64,000 nucleotides of DNA from Flavobacterium psychroterrae (GCF_018380615.1 NZ_JAGYVZ010000002.1:1-64000), one strand, 5' to 3'. Counted from the first letter of the stretch, positions 7,313-16,745 are shown. Notes: generated from the sequence alone by a model not told the origin. Made by a program: numbers and translations.

Positions 7313-8677
7313 CTAAAAAAGGTCTGGATTATATCCAAAATAAGGCATTTCCTGTTCATTAAAAATAACCCCATATTCTTCTAACTCCTGTAAAATAGGT
7401 AAATACACTTCTTTTTTTATAGGAAGTTGTACGCCTGGAGTTGTGATTTTTCCGTTTAAAATCAATAATGTCGCCATTGCAACCGGTAATCCAACGGTTT
7501 TTGCCATTGCGGTATAAGTTTGATCGTCGCCGGTACAAACCATTTTTGAATCTATTTGCTGTTTTTTGCCATTTAATATGTATCCAAATTTGTGATACAT
7601 GACAATCATATCCTTATCGTTGGGTTCTAAAGTCCAACTGTCTGATAATATTTTTTCTAATATTTGTGCCGGAGTTGCGTTTGGCAAATTCACCTTTTTG
7701 TCCGGATTAAATAAATCTAATTCCAAAAGTTTATCCCACATAATATCATCCTGATCAATTTTTAAAATCAGTCTGGTTTTGATTTCTACAGAATCTGTTG
7801 GATGATAAGGTAAAAACGAATTCACAAACTCACGATAACTCATGTTTTCAGAACCTTCCATGATATAACTATCATCGGTCATGCCTAATTGCACAAACAT
7901 ATTCCAAGCTTTTGAATATCCCACTCTTCTAATTGTTCCGCGATATAAAGTCAGGATATCATCTAAACCATAAATCGATCTGTATTTAAGCGAATCGCGG
8001 TTAGAATACGCTTCGAATTTTCCGTAACCTTCCACTTCAAGAAATTCAGTTCTGCGAAAAACCGTTCCGTATGGGATATATTTATAAGTGCCTTCCTGAA
8101 TAAATTTTGCTGCGCCGCCTTGTCCCGCTAAAACCACGTTTCTAGGTGCCCATGTAAATTTGTAATTCCATAAATTGTTGTCACATTCCGGAGCTACTAA
8201 TCCGCCGCAAAAAGATTCAAAAAGCAACATATTGCCGCCTTTTTCTCTAATCTCGTCAATAACTTTCATGGCACTCATATGATCGATTCCTGGATCAAGA
8301 CCAATTTCATTCATGAAAATTAAATTGCTTTTCTTAACCTCTTCATCAAGTCCTTGCATCGCATCACTAATATAAGATGCGGTAACAAGATGTTTTTTGA
8401 ATTCAAGACAATCTTTTGCAATTTCGATATGTAAATGAGCAGGCAACATCGAGATTACTATAGAGGCTTTTTCAATAGCCGATTTTCTTTCGCCCGTATC
8501 AAAAATATTCAAAGCAATTGGAGTCGCATTCGGGTGATTCTGTGTCTTTTTTTCGGCTAAAGCCAAAGATAAATCCGCTACAATAAGATGTAGATTTTCA
8601 GCTTCTGATTTTGATAGTAAATAACGTATCAGCGACGAGGCAGATCTACCGGCTCCAATGATTAAAATGCTTCTCAT
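7313..8677 (-). CDS. Saccharopine dehydrogenase family protein
   Basis: The 454-residue protein begins with a Rossmann nucleotide-binding turn (IIGAGRSASSLIRYL). It contains the family hallmark NEIGLDPGIDHMSAM, which holds the substrate-binding loop of saccharopine (aminoadipate-semialdehyde/glutamate) reductases. The C-terminal domain is complete. The family interconverts saccharopine with glutamate and aminoadipate semialdehyde using NAD(P), so lysine degradation is the likely role, although no partner enzyme lies nearby. There is no signal peptide. It is convergent with the M56 operon and appears monocistronic. Confidence 0.87.
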   Translation of the reverse strand: MRSILIIGAGRSASSLIRYLLSKSEAENLHLIVADLSLALAEKKTQNHPNATPIALNIFDTGERKSAIEKASIVISMLPAHLHIEIAKDCLEFKKHLVTASYISDAMQGLDEEVKKSNLIFMNEIGLDPGIDHMSAMKVIDEIREKGGNMLLFESFCGGLVAPECDNNLWNYKFTWAPRNVVLAGQGGAAKFIQEGTYKYIPYGTVFRRTEFLEVEGYGKFEAYSNRDSLKYRSIYGLDDILTLYRGTIRRVGYSKAWNMFVQLGMTDDSYIMEGSENMSYREFVNSFLPYHPTDSVEIKTRLILKIDQDDIMWDKLLELDLFNPDKKVNLPNATPAQILEKILSDSWTLEPNDKDMIVMYHKFGYILNGKKQQIDSKMVCTGDDQTYTAMAKTVGLPVAMATLLILNGKITTPGVQLPIKKEVYLPILQELEEYGVIFNEQEMPYFGYNPDLF

Positions 8678-8868
8678 ATTTTAAATATATAACACAAATA
8701 TATTAAATTGTTAAATATGTAACAATTTTAATTTTGTAAAAATGCATTATTTTTTATTTTGAAGCCAAAACACAATGAATTTCTTTTTCCGTAAAAGTTT
8801 TTTGAAAACTAAAATGCTTTTTAAAATGTATTGAAGTATTTTTGCTGAAGAAATAAAGTATAGAAAAC

Positions 8869-9255
8869 ATGAAAAGAAAAATTGTTTTAGCAGGAGCTTT
8901 TATGGGAATGATCTCCATCATTTTTGGTGCTTTTGGCGCGCATTTGCTAAAGAAATATTTAGCCGTTGAAGAGTTAAATACTTTTGAAGTTGGTGTTCGT
9001 TATCAAATGTATCACGCCTTGTTTTTACTTTTTCTTTCTACCAGAAAAGACATTGCCGAAAAGACGGTTAAAACAATCTATAATTTAGTTGTTTCAGGCG
9101 TAATTCTGTTTAGTGGATCAATCTATTTATTAGCAACTAAAAGTCTTACATTATTCGATTTTAAAATTATCGTATTCGCAACTCCTTTGGGAGGATTTCT
9201 ATTAATTATTGCTTGGGCAGTATTATTTGTCACAATTTTTAGGAAAAAATCATAA
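8869..9255 (+). CDS. DUF423 family small membrane protein
   Basis: The 128-residue protein has four hydrophobic segments (about 5-25, 45-57, 72-90 and 98-122). It also has the conserved DUF423 (YgdD-like) start FGAFGAHLLKKYL and the pattern RYQMYHALFLL. Members are inner-membrane proteins of unknown function. It seems to be transcribed alone, with a possible -7 box TATTTTTG at 8837-8844. Confidence 0.85.
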   Translation: MKRKIVLAGAFMGMISIIFGAFGAHLLKKYLAVEELNTFEVGVRYQMYHALFLLFLSTRKDIAEKTVKTIYNLVVSGVILFSGSIYLLATKSLTLFDFKIIVFATPLGGFLLIIAWAVLFVTIFRKKS

Positions 9256-9445
9256 AATGCCGAATAAAAAATTCTATCTAAAAATTAATCTTTAATTTTG
9301 TCTCATAAATAACATATAATCTTATTTATGTGAATTTATTTTGTTTTTTGCTTTAATGGGTAAATAATATAACAAATTCACATACTGGATTATAAGAAAA
9401 CAAATTAGAGGCGGTTATTTTTTTGTTTTACTAATTTAAAGGTCA

Positions 9446-9520
9446 GATTTTACTTTATTGATATAAATAAAAGTAAAATCTAAATATTTTTAGATGATTA
9501 ATAATAAATCTATAATTTTG
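9446..9520 (+). promoter_or_regulatory. Inverted repeat and promoter region before pckA
   Basis: GATTTTACTTT (9446-9456) and its exact complement (9470-9480) form an 11-bp inverted repeat with a 13-bp spacer. A -7 box TAATTTTG lies at 9513-9520, 34 bp before the pckA start codon, without a clear -33 TTG. The dyad lies upstream of the -7 box, where an activator or repressor of pckA could bind. It could also be the terminator of the DUF423 gene, but the distance (190 bp) argues against this. Confidence 0.5.
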
Positions 9521-9554
9521 CATCTTATAAATTATCACACACAACTAAAAATTT

Positions 9555-11159
9555 ATGGACAGTCACACAGTTTTCACGCAATCGATTTCGTTAAATAAAT
9601 TAGGAATTGAAAATGCAAAAGTTCGTTACCAATTATCTGCTGATGAATTGCATGCGATCACTTTGCAATCAGGCCAAGGTGTTGAGAATTCTACAGGCGC
9701 ATTGGCAATTAATACGGGTGAATTTACAGGACGTTCTCCTCAGGATCGTTTTATTGTAAAAGACAGTATTACAGAGGACAAAGTTTGGTGGGGAAATGTA
9801 AATATTCCGTTTTCATCTGAAGCTTTTGAGAAACTATATAATAAGGTAACTCAGTTTTTATCAAACAAAGAAGTTTTTGTTCGTGACTCTTATGTTTGTT
9901 CTGATGCCAATTATAGATTAAATGTTCGTGTAGTTACAGAAACTGCGTGGTCAAACTTGTTTTGCTACAATATGTTTTTAAGACCGGAAGAATCGGAATT
10001 AGCTAATTTTACACCGGAATGGACTGTAATTTGTGCTCCAAGTTTTATGGCAGATCCTGCTGTAGACGGAACGCGCCAGTCTAACTTTGCTATTTTGGAT
10101 TTTACTAAAAAAGTAGCACTTATTGGCGGAACAGGTTATACAGGAGAAATGAAGAAAGGGATTTTCTCTGCTTTAAATTTCATTTTACCGGTTTTTGAAA
10201 ATACATTGCCAATGCATTGCAGTGCCAATGTTGGTGAAGGGGGAGATACAGCAATTTTCTTCGGATTATCAGGAACAGGAAAAACAACTTTATCAGCGGA
10301 TCCTGCACGTAAATTAATTGGAGACGATGAACATGGTTGGACTTCAGAAAATACGGTTTTTAACTTCGAAGGCGGTTGCTATGCAAAAGTGATCAATTTA
10401 TCTGAAGAAAACGAACCGGACATTTTTAGAGCGATCAAAAAAGGAGCTCTTTTAGAAAATGTGGTTTTCAAAGCAGGAACAAACGAAGTTGATTATGATG
10501 ATGTTTCAATCACTCAAAATACACGTGTAAGTTACCCAATAATACATATTGATAATATTCAGCCAGGATCTATTGGTCATAATCCAAAAAATATATTTTT
10601 CTTAACAGCAGATTCTTTCGGAATTTTGCCTCCAATCTCAAAACTAACTCCAGGTCAGGCAGCATATCATTTTATCTCAGGATATACAGCAAAAGTTGCA
10701 GGAACAGAAGCAGGAGTTACAGAACCACAACCTAATTTTTCGGCTTGTTTTGGCGCACCATTTATGCCATTACACCCAACGCGTTATGCTGAAATGCTAA
10801 CGAAAAAAATGAAAGACGCAGATGTAAAAGTTTGGTTAATCAACACAGGTTGGACAGGTGGAGCCTACGGAACAGGAAGCCGTATGAAACTAAAATATAC
10901 CCGCGCCATGATTACCGCTGCATTAAACGGAGAATTGGATAATGTAGAATTTAAAAATCATGCAGTATTTGGAATCGCAAAACCACAATCTTGCCCTAAT
11001 GTTCCAAGTGAAATTTTAAATCCTAGAAATACTTGGGAAGATCCTGAGTTATACGATAAAAAAGCAATCGAATTGGCTCAGAAATTCAAAGCTAATTTTG
11101 CCAAATTTGAAGAGTTTGCCAATGCTGAAATTCTAGCCGGCGCACCGATTACAGAATAA
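9555..11159 (+). CDS. pckA: Phosphoenolpyruvate carboxykinase (ATP)
   Basis: The 534-residue enzyme converts oxaloacetate and ATP to phosphoenolpyruvate in gluconeogenesis. Clear motifs are GEFTGRSPQDRFIVKD near residues 53-68, the kinase-1a P-loop GLSGTGKTTLSADP starting at G237, the metal-binding LIGDDEHGW, and the late TGWTGGAYGTGSRM with the arginine-containing substrate loop. Length and motifs fit the ATP-dependent, monomeric class, not the GTP class. It is cytoplasmic. It stands alone, with its own upstream dyad and a strong hairpin terminator at 11182-11213. Confidence 0.97.
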   Translation: MDSHTVFTQSISLNKLGIENAKVRYQLSADELHAITLQSGQGVENSTGALAINTGEFTGRSPQDRFIVKDSITEDKVWWGNVNIPFSSEAFEKLYNKVTQFLSNKEVFVRDSYVCSDANYRLNVRVVTETAWSNLFCYNMFLRPEESELANFTPEWTVICAPSFMADPAVDGTRQSNFAILDFTKKVALIGGTGYTGEMKKGIFSALNFILPVFENTLPMHCSANVGEGGDTAIFFGLSGTGKTTLSADPARKLIGDDEHGWTSENTVFNFEGGCYAKVINLSEENEPDIFRAIKKGALLENVVFKAGTNEVDYDDVSITQNTRVSYPIIHIDNIQPGSIGHNPKNIFFLTADSFGILPPISKLTPGQAAYHFISGYTAKVAGTEAGVTEPQPNFSACFGAPFMPLHPTRYAEMLTKKMKDADVKVWLINTGWTGGAYGTGSRMKLKYTRAMITAALNGELDNVEFKNHAVFGIAKPQSCPNVPSEILNPRNTWEDPELYDKKAIELAQKFKANFAKFEEFANAEILAGAPITE

Positions 11160-11181
11160 GGAAGATTACTAATTCAAATTA

Positions 11182-11213
11182 AAAAAAGCTGTTCAGTGAT
11201 GAACAGCTTTTTT
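11182..11213 (+). terminator. Terminator of pckA
   Basis: AAAAAAGCTGTTC (11182-11194) pairs with GAACAGCTTTTTT (11201-11213) around a 6-nt loop. It begins 23 bp after the pckA stop. Confidence 0.9.
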
Positions 11214-11219
11214 GTTATG

Positions 11220-11325
11220 TCTCAGTTTCCAGTCACAGTTTCAGTTTTCAGTCTCAATTTTCAGTCTCAGTTTCCAGTCTCAGTTAAGAAATTGAAAACT
11301 GCGACTGAGACTGAAAACTATTTCT
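11220..11325. repeat. CAGT(T/C)-rich foldback repeat between convergent genes
   Basis: Iterated CAGTTTCCAGT/CAGTCTCAG words (11223-11285) are followed by their complements (GAAAACTGCGACTGAGACTG, 11293-11312). Related text recurs at 20735-20883 and 33629-33690. It overlaps the last codons of the phytase gene. Confidence 0.6.
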
Positions 11326-12373
11326 TAGCGTCGATACGTTTCTGCATTAAATCCCAGGCATAATAATGAAACGTCATTCCGTTGCTCATGGCTACGAAAA
11401 GTCCGTTTTTGAAATTTCCTCCCAAATTGATATTTGTAACATCTGCACCATCACATTCAATTGTTGATGTTGGGATTTCGGCTAATAAAGGATACTCGTT
11501 TGGATTGCCTTTTGAACCTTCTCTAGGATACACCATAAAAGTATTGGCTTGCTGATTCGATACTAAAATATATCCCGTAGAATCTGTTTTTTTGTAAATA
11601 GCAATTCCTTCGTTATCAGCTTTAAAACCGGTTTTTCCAAAAAGAGCCAGTTCTTTGTTGTCATTTAAAGCAGGATCAGCTTTGTATTTTCTGATTCCGA
11701 ATTGTTCGTCGCAATACAAAATAGTTCCTAATTCGTTATCAACGGCAATCGCTTCTATTTCTTTCTTTCCGCTGTAAGCGCCAAATTTCCTAACAACTTT
11801 TGCTATAGCAAATTTTCCATTTCCGGAAAGTTCATATTGCCATAAATAACTTCCTGATGGTCCTGATTTTCTTCCTACGATAGCAAAAATTTTATGGTCG
11901 CTTGGGCGTGTGTACAAAGCAATTCCCATTGGGTCACGTAATTCTTCACCATCAAAAACTGAAATTCCACCATTGTCAATTGCCTTTAGATCAGGCAAAC
12001 TAAAAATTCTGATTTTGTTTGATTCACGTTCAGTAGTTACAGCAACGTCAACTTTTTTTCCGTCGATTATTAGACCGTAAGCGATATCAACATTGTTGGG
12101 GCGTTTTAAAACTTCTGATTTTGCAATGATTTTTCCTTTTAAATCAAAAGCGTACAAACCTCCATCAGTATCTTTATCAGTTCCCACAATTATACTTTTT
12201 GAAGCATCTGTTGGGTGAATCCAGATAGAGGGATCGTCAGTATCGTGTGGCAAAGCTTCGGTAACAACAGTTGGTTTTACTGCATTTACAGCAATTGGCG
12301 CCAATTTATCATCTTTACAAGCAATAATTAAAGTACTTAAAAGTAAAAAAGCTATAAGAGATTTATTTTTCAT
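11318..12373 (-). CDS. Beta-propeller phytase, surface lipoprotein
   Basis: The 351-residue protein belongs to the calcium-dependent beta-propeller phytases, which release phosphate from myo-inositol hexakisphosphate. The family entry motif DTDDPSIWIHP is followed by GTDKDTDGGLYAFDLKG, then propeller blades with repeated acidic turns (EIEAIAVDNELGTILYCDEQFGIRKY, quoted here only as its landmarks EIEAIAVD and LYCDEQFGIRKY). A signal peptide ends in the lipobox I-I-A-C. The residues after the cysteine, K-D-D-K, match the lipoprotein export signal that sends lipoproteins to the Bacteroidota cell surface. It lies 74 bp downstream of a TonB receptor gene, separated by a hairpin. Confidence 0.9.
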   Translation of the reverse strand: MKNKSLIAFLLLSTLIIACKDDKLAPIAVNAVKPTVVTEALPHDTDDPSIWIHPTDASKSIIVGTDKDTDGGLYAFDLKGKIIAKSEVLKRPNNVDIAYGLIIDGKKVDVAVTTERESNKIRIFSLPDLKAIDNGGISVFDGEELRDPMGIALYTRPSDHKIFAIVGRKSGPSGSYLWQYELSGNGKFAIAKVVRKFGAYSGKKEIEAIAVDNELGTILYCDEQFGIRKYKADPALNDNKELALFGKTGFKADNEGIAIYKKTDSTGYILVSNQQANTFMVYPREGSKGNPNEYPLLAEIPTSTIECDGADVTNINLGGNFKNGLFVAMSNGMTFHYYAWDLMQKRIDAKK

Positions 12374-12394
12374 TATGGATTTGATTTGAATAAA

Positions 12395-12428
12395 ATTAGA
12401 CAGAACCGCAAAGTCCTGTCTAATTTAA
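12395..12428 (-). terminator. Hairpin between receptor and phytase genes
   Basis: Perfect 11-bp arms (AAATTAGACAG at 12395-12405 and its complement at 12418-12428) enclose a 12-nt loop. On the minus strand this forms after the receptor stop and is followed by TTTATT. It may act as an intercistronic attenuator or 3'-end stabiliser that sets the ratio of receptor to phytase mRNA. Confidence 0.65.
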
Positions 12429-12447
12429 GAATTTTATAAATTGATTA

Positions 12448-15258
12448 TTACAAGTCAAGTTTCAAACCAAAATTGTATCGGGCTTGGTAATATTCTGCTT
12501 GTTTAGTGTGCGCTTCAACTCCCTGATAGTAACGTAAAGGCTGATTAGTTAAATTGTTGGCTTCGGCAAAAAGACGAAGTTTTGGTGTAATTTTGAAAGA
12601 AGCATTTGCATCTAAGAAAAATTGTTTGTCGTAATAACTGTCTTTGTAAGATTCTGAACCTAATTCATCTAAATAATCTGAAGTAAAGTTTGTTGAAACT
12701 CTCGCAGAAAAACGTTTGTTTTCCCAAGATAATGATCCGTTAAACATATGTGGCGTTGTTCCCGGAAGACTAATATTATTTCTTTCATTTCCGTCTTCAT
12801 CAGCAATTCCTTTAGCTTTTGATTTTGTGTAAGTATAATTCAAATAGATACCAAATCCTTTAAGAAATTTCCCCGGAAGAAAATCTAACTGACGCTGAAA
12901 AGCAAATTCAAAACCATATACATCAACTGTATCTCCGTTTCTTGATTGTAAAAACGACCAGTTTTCACCTGCCGGAATTGGGTTAGTCTGAGTTGGAAAA
13001 TCAGCAGCAAATTTTGCATCGGTATATTGATTGTCGCTATAATTGTAAATGAAATTATCTAATCTTTTGTAGAAAATACCTCCTGAAATTAAACCAACAG
13101 ACTTGAAATAATTCTCGGCCATGAAATCATAATTGTATGAATATGTGGCATCAAGATCCGGATTTCCGGCTGTAATTTCCTTGTCAGCAGCAATATTGTT
13201 TACGTAAGGAGCTAATGCGTAATAATTTGGTCTTGCCAATGCAGTTGTAGCAGCAGCCCTTAAAACTAAATCTTTTGTAGCATTATATTGCAATGTAATA
13301 CTTGGTAATAAATTAGTATAGGAGTTTTTAGTGTTGATTTGGCTTTCTAATTCTTCTTCATCTAATACACGATTTCCTGTGTAATCAATATGGGTATTTT
13401 CAACTCTGAAACCTAGAACCATAGATAATTTATCATTAAAATCCTGATCCCATCGTACATAAGCTGCATAAATACTTTCTTTGGCATTATAATTTACCGC
13501 TAAAAATTCTTCAGGATTTGATGATTTATCAAATAAAGTGCTATTATTTAAGTCTAAACTTCCTAAGAAATTTGCCGACGCAAAACTTCCCGGAACATAT
13601 TTACTTCCCGGATTAAAGTTAGTACCATCATAATTACTTGTTTGAACTTGCGATAATAAAGCCATATCATCATTTACAGGTTCGTACGAATAGAAGTTGT
13701 TGTTTCTTTCTTTTTCTTTTAGACGAAGTCTCAGACCGGTTCTTAATCTTCCTTTTTCTGATGGAATAATAGTAAAAGGAAAACGAATATTCACCTTTGC
13801 GCCAAATTCACTTTCGCTGGTTTCATCTGTGTTTTCTGTAACCGAATCAAATTTGAATTTATCCAAAGATTCTCCAACAGTTGTCATTAAAGGAAATCTT
13901 GGATCAGATAAATCTTCGGTCATTTCCAGACCTTTCTGGCGGTATTCGATATAACGTTCTCCCGGACGATATTCTCTGGCTTTTGCATAATTAGCAGACC
14001 AGTCTAAATCTAATTTTGAGTTGATTAAATGCTCTCCACGAATCGAATAATTCTGAACACGTTGATCTTCTAATCGTCTGTTTTTATCACGATTGTTATC
14101 AATTCCTCCTTTTGTCTGACGTTTTACACGACCTTCAAAACCAGTAATTTCTTCACCGTTATAAATAGGTTCGATATCATCATAAGTAGTTCTGAAACGG
14201 TTTTCTCTGTCGTCTCTCCAGTTATAAATAGCATTGGCAAAAATGGTGTTGTTCTCATCAAATTTATAGTCTAAAGCTATAGATCCGCTGCGGCGAATAC
14301 GCTGTACGTCGTATTTTCTAATTTCTGATGCCTGAAGATATTCATTTCCAAAATCATCCTTTACCCATTCGTTTTCGATATTATCAGATCCGTAATTTAC
14401 ATTGTTATACGATCCACTAAAAACAGCACCCAGTTTATTATCTAAAAAACGATTTCCGTAAACTAAACCTGCTGTATAAGTAGCGTGTTCACGAATTGGC
14501 ATATAGCCACCCGCAAGAGTTGCCGAGATTCTTTCACCATTGGGCGTTGCTCTTGTTACCAAATTTACCGAACCTCCAATAGCATCGGCATCCATGTCAG
14601 ATGTCAGCGTTTTGTTCACTTCAATGGTAGAAATCATGTCAGATGGAATTAAATCCATTTGCACGTTTCTGTTATCTCCTTCTGCAGAGGGAATTCGGTC
14701 ACCATTTAAAGTTACCGAGTTCAACGACGGAGCTAAACCTCTAATAATAATGTTACGCGCTTCACCCTGATCATTTTGCATCGTGATACCCGGAACACGT
14801 TTTAAAGCGTCACCAACGTTGGCATCAGGAAAACGACCCATTTGGTCAGATGAAATGATGTTTCCGATGTTTTTACTATTTTTTTGTTGATTCAAAGCTT
14901 TGGCCTGGCCTTTTAAAATGTCTCCAACAACTACTTCATTCAACTCAGTTCCTGAAGTTTTAAGCGCAAAATCAAGCACATTATTTTTGCCTTGTTCTAC
15001 AATAATTTCTTGTGTTATGGCTGTATATCCTATATATTTTACTTCAACTTTATAAGTTCCAACATTGATATTAAGTAATTCAAAACGACCATTATAATCT
15101 GAAACTGTGTATTTGTTTTCACCTACAATTTGAATCATTGCTCCCGGTAAAGGAAGTTTGTCGTCAAGATCTAATACTTTTCCTGAAATTATGGCTTTTT
15201 GAGCATAACCCGAAAAAGCTAAGAGCATGAATGTTACTACTAAATAAATTTTTTTCAT
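12448..15258 (-). CDS. TonB-dependent receptor, probable phytate or inositol-phosphate uptake
   Basis: The 936-residue outer-membrane receptor starts with a signal peptide ending GYAQ (about residue 20). A carboxypeptidase-regulatory-like domain (about 22-108) comes next, then the plug with GRFPDANVGDALKRVPGIT and IIIRGLAPSLNSVTLNGDR. A 22-strand barrel follows, ending in an aromatic-rich strand (ARYNFGLKLDL). It is the classical TonB-receptor type, not a SusC, and there is no SusD partner. The immediately downstream phytase suggests transport of phytate or its products. Substrate assignment is inference from the gene pair. Confidence 0.88.
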   Translation of the reverse strand: MKKIYLVVTFMLLAFSGYAQKAIISGKVLDLDDKLPLPGAMIQIVGENKYTVSDYNGRFELLNINVGTYKVEVKYIGYTAITQEIIVEQGKNNVLDFALKTSGTELNEVVVGDILKGQAKALNQQKNSKNIGNIISSDQMGRFPDANVGDALKRVPGITMQNDQGEARNIIIRGLAPSLNSVTLNGDRIPSAEGDNRNVQMDLIPSDMISTIEVNKTLTSDMDADAIGGSVNLVTRATPNGERISATLAGGYMPIREHATYTAGLVYGNRFLDNKLGAVFSGSYNNVNYGSDNIENEWVKDDFGNEYLQASEIRKYDVQRIRRSGSIALDYKFDENNTIFANAIYNWRDDRENRFRTTYDDIEPIYNGEEITGFEGRVKRQTKGGIDNNRDKNRRLEDQRVQNYSIRGEHLINSKLDLDWSANYAKAREYRPGERYIEYRQKGLEMTEDLSDPRFPLMTTVGESLDKFKFDSVTENTDETSESEFGAKVNIRFPFTIIPSEKGRLRTGLRLRLKEKERNNNFYSYEPVNDDMALLSQVQTSNYDGTNFNPGSKYVPGSFASANFLGSLDLNNSTLFDKSSNPEEFLAVNYNAKESIYAAYVRWDQDFNDKLSMVLGFRVENTHIDYTGNRVLDEEELESQINTKNSYTNLLPSITLQYNATKDLVLRAAATTALARPNYYALAPYVNNIAADKEITAGNPDLDATYSYNYDFMAENYFKSVGLISGGIFYKRLDNFIYNYSDNQYTDAKFAADFPTQTNPIPAGENWSFLQSRNGDTVDVYGFEFAFQRQLDFLPGKFLKGFGIYLNYTYTKSKAKGIADEDGNERNNISLPGTTPHMFNGSLSWENKRFSARVSTNFTSDYLDELGSESYKDSYYDKQFFLDANASFKITPKLRLFAEANNLTNQPLRYYQGVEAHTKQAEYYQARYNFGLKLDL

Positions 15259-15364
15259 TGTGTTTTAGTTTGATTTGTTGCGAAACTAGAACCTTAATGT
15301 TATTAAAGACGTTGAAAAAAATTAAGGTAGTGTTATGATTGACCAACAAAAAACGGAAGAGATT

Positions 15365-15381
15365 AATGTTAAAATAACATT
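15365..15381. promoter_or_regulatory. Palindrome AATGTTA-aaa-TAACATT upstream of the receptor gene
   Basis: A perfect 7-bp inverted repeat with a 3-bp centre lies 107 bp before the receptor start codon, in the divergent gap shared with the DUF4407 gene. A related AATGTTATTAA word lies at 15296-15306. It is a plausible operator, for example for a phosphate-responsive regulator. The factor is unknown. Confidence 0.45.
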
Positions 15382-15523
15382 TGTTAGACTGTAATAATGT
15401 AAACGCAAGTAAAAACAAATCAACTAATTAACTCAGAATTAAATTTTTGGCGTTAAATTTGCCCTATCACACGAGCCCTTGGGGCGAACTGACGAAGTAA
15501 TCATCAATCAAAAATCATCAATC

Positions 15524-16624
15524 ATGTTAAAACAATTTTTTATCCTATGTTCTGGGGCTGATCGGGACTTACTCGAAGGCTGCTCAGAAGGCGAACAAAC
15601 CAAATATGTTGGTATTGGTGCCACCGTTTTCTTTACGGCAGTTATGGCTTTCCTTGCCAGTGCTTATGCTCTTTTCACTGTTTTTGATTCTATTTATCCA
15701 GCTTTGGCTTTTGGTTTTGTATGGAGTTTATTGATCTTTAATTTAGACCGATTTATCGTTTCGACAATTAAAAAAAGAGATCGCTTTTTTGATGAATTTC
15801 TACAAGCGACACCTCGAATTATGTTGGCTGTTATCATTGCTATTGTAATTTCGAAACCTTTGGAAATTAAAATTTTCGAAAAAGAAATCAATACCGTTTT
15901 ATTGAAAGAGAAAAACGAAATGGAATTAGCCAATAAAAAGCAAGTTGGTAATTATTTCAAATCAGATGTAGATAAAAACAGATCAGAAATCGCTGCTTTA
16001 AAAGATGATATTCTGAAAAAAGAAAAAGAAGTAAACGCACTTTACTCGACTTATATCACAGAAGCCGAAGGAACTACAGGAACTAAAAAACTAGGAAAAG
16101 GACCGGTTTATAAAGAGAAGCGAGAAAAACACGATGCTTCGTTAAAAGAATTTGCAGCTTTAAAAGCAGCAAACGAAGCTAAAATTGCCGAAAAGGAAAA
16201 AACGGGGCAAAAACTGCAAGCCGATCTTGATAAAAAAGTTTCACAAACTCAGCCTATTATTGAAGGTTTTGACGGATTAATGGCGCGTATTAATGCACTG
16301 GATAAATTACCGTGGCTGCCTTCATTCTTTATCATGTTGTTGTTTTTGGCTATAGAAACGTCTCCGATTATTGCGAAACTTTTAGCCCCAAAAGGCGAAT
16401 TCGATTTTAAACAAGAAGAAGCCGAAACAGCAATGAAGGCAACTTTAACACAAAATAAATACCAACGTGAATTATTGGTAAAAACAAGTGCTCAAATGCA
16501 TGATAAAGTATATGCGGATATTGCCGAAGATAAAAGCTTGTATGATCTTCAACGCAGAAAAGCAACGGAGTTATTAGAACTTCAGGCGCATAGTTTTGTG
16601 GAAAAACAGAAAGCGACTCTTTAG
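15524..16624 (+). CDS. DUF4407 membrane protein with coiled coil
   Basis: I start the gene at the ATG at 15524 (366 residues, MLKQFFILCSGADRDLLEGC). The in-frame TTG 45 bp upstream would add a charged 15-residue leader, which is unlikely. Two membrane segments lie near 33-52 and 58-75 and a third near 97-114. A long, charged helical coiled coil follows (about 120-255, rich in E and K), then another membrane helix (FFIMLLFLAIETSPIIAKLL) and a helical cytoplasmic tail. This is the DUF4407 layout. Function is unknown. It is divergent from the phytate receptor and followed by a strong terminator. Confidence 0.82.
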   Translation: MLKQFFILCSGADRDLLEGCSEGEQTKYVGIGATVFFTAVMAFLASAYALFTVFDSIYPALAFGFVWSLLIFNLDRFIVSTIKKRDRFFDEFLQATPRIMLAVIIAIVISKPLEIKIFEKEINTVLLKEKNEMELANKKQVGNYFKSDVDKNRSEIAALKDDILKKEKEVNALYSTYITEAEGTTGTKKLGKGPVYKEKREKHDASLKEFAALKAANEAKIAEKEKTGQKLQADLDKKVSQTQPIIEGFDGLMARINALDKLPWLPSFFIMLLFLAIETSPIIAKLLAPKGEFDFKQEEAETAMKATLTQNKYQRELLVKTSAQMHDKVYADIAEDKSLYDLQRRKATELLELQAHSFVEKQKATL

Positions 16625-16745
16625 TCTGAAAGTCTGAAAGTCGAAAGTCTGAAAGTCAATTGGATTACATAAAAATAGAAGCCCGAAATAGAATTTCTAT
16701 CTCGGGCTTTCTTTTGACTTTATAACTTTAGACTTTCAGACTAAA
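16625..16745. terminator. Bidirectional terminator within a GAAAGTCTGAAAGTC foldback
   Basis: GCCCGA-a-ATAGAA pairs with TTCTAT-c-TCGGGC (16681-16707), flanked by A and T runs, and ends both convergent genes. The surrounding AGTCTGAAAGT repeats (16622-16658) have their complement (GACTTTCAGACTA) at 16731-16743, enclosing the terminator in a larger foldback. Confidence 0.8.

Noticed and set aside
12448..15258. SusC of a second polysaccharide locus
   Set aside because: It lacks the SusC signature after the regulatory domain, has no SusD gene, and its partner is a phytase.
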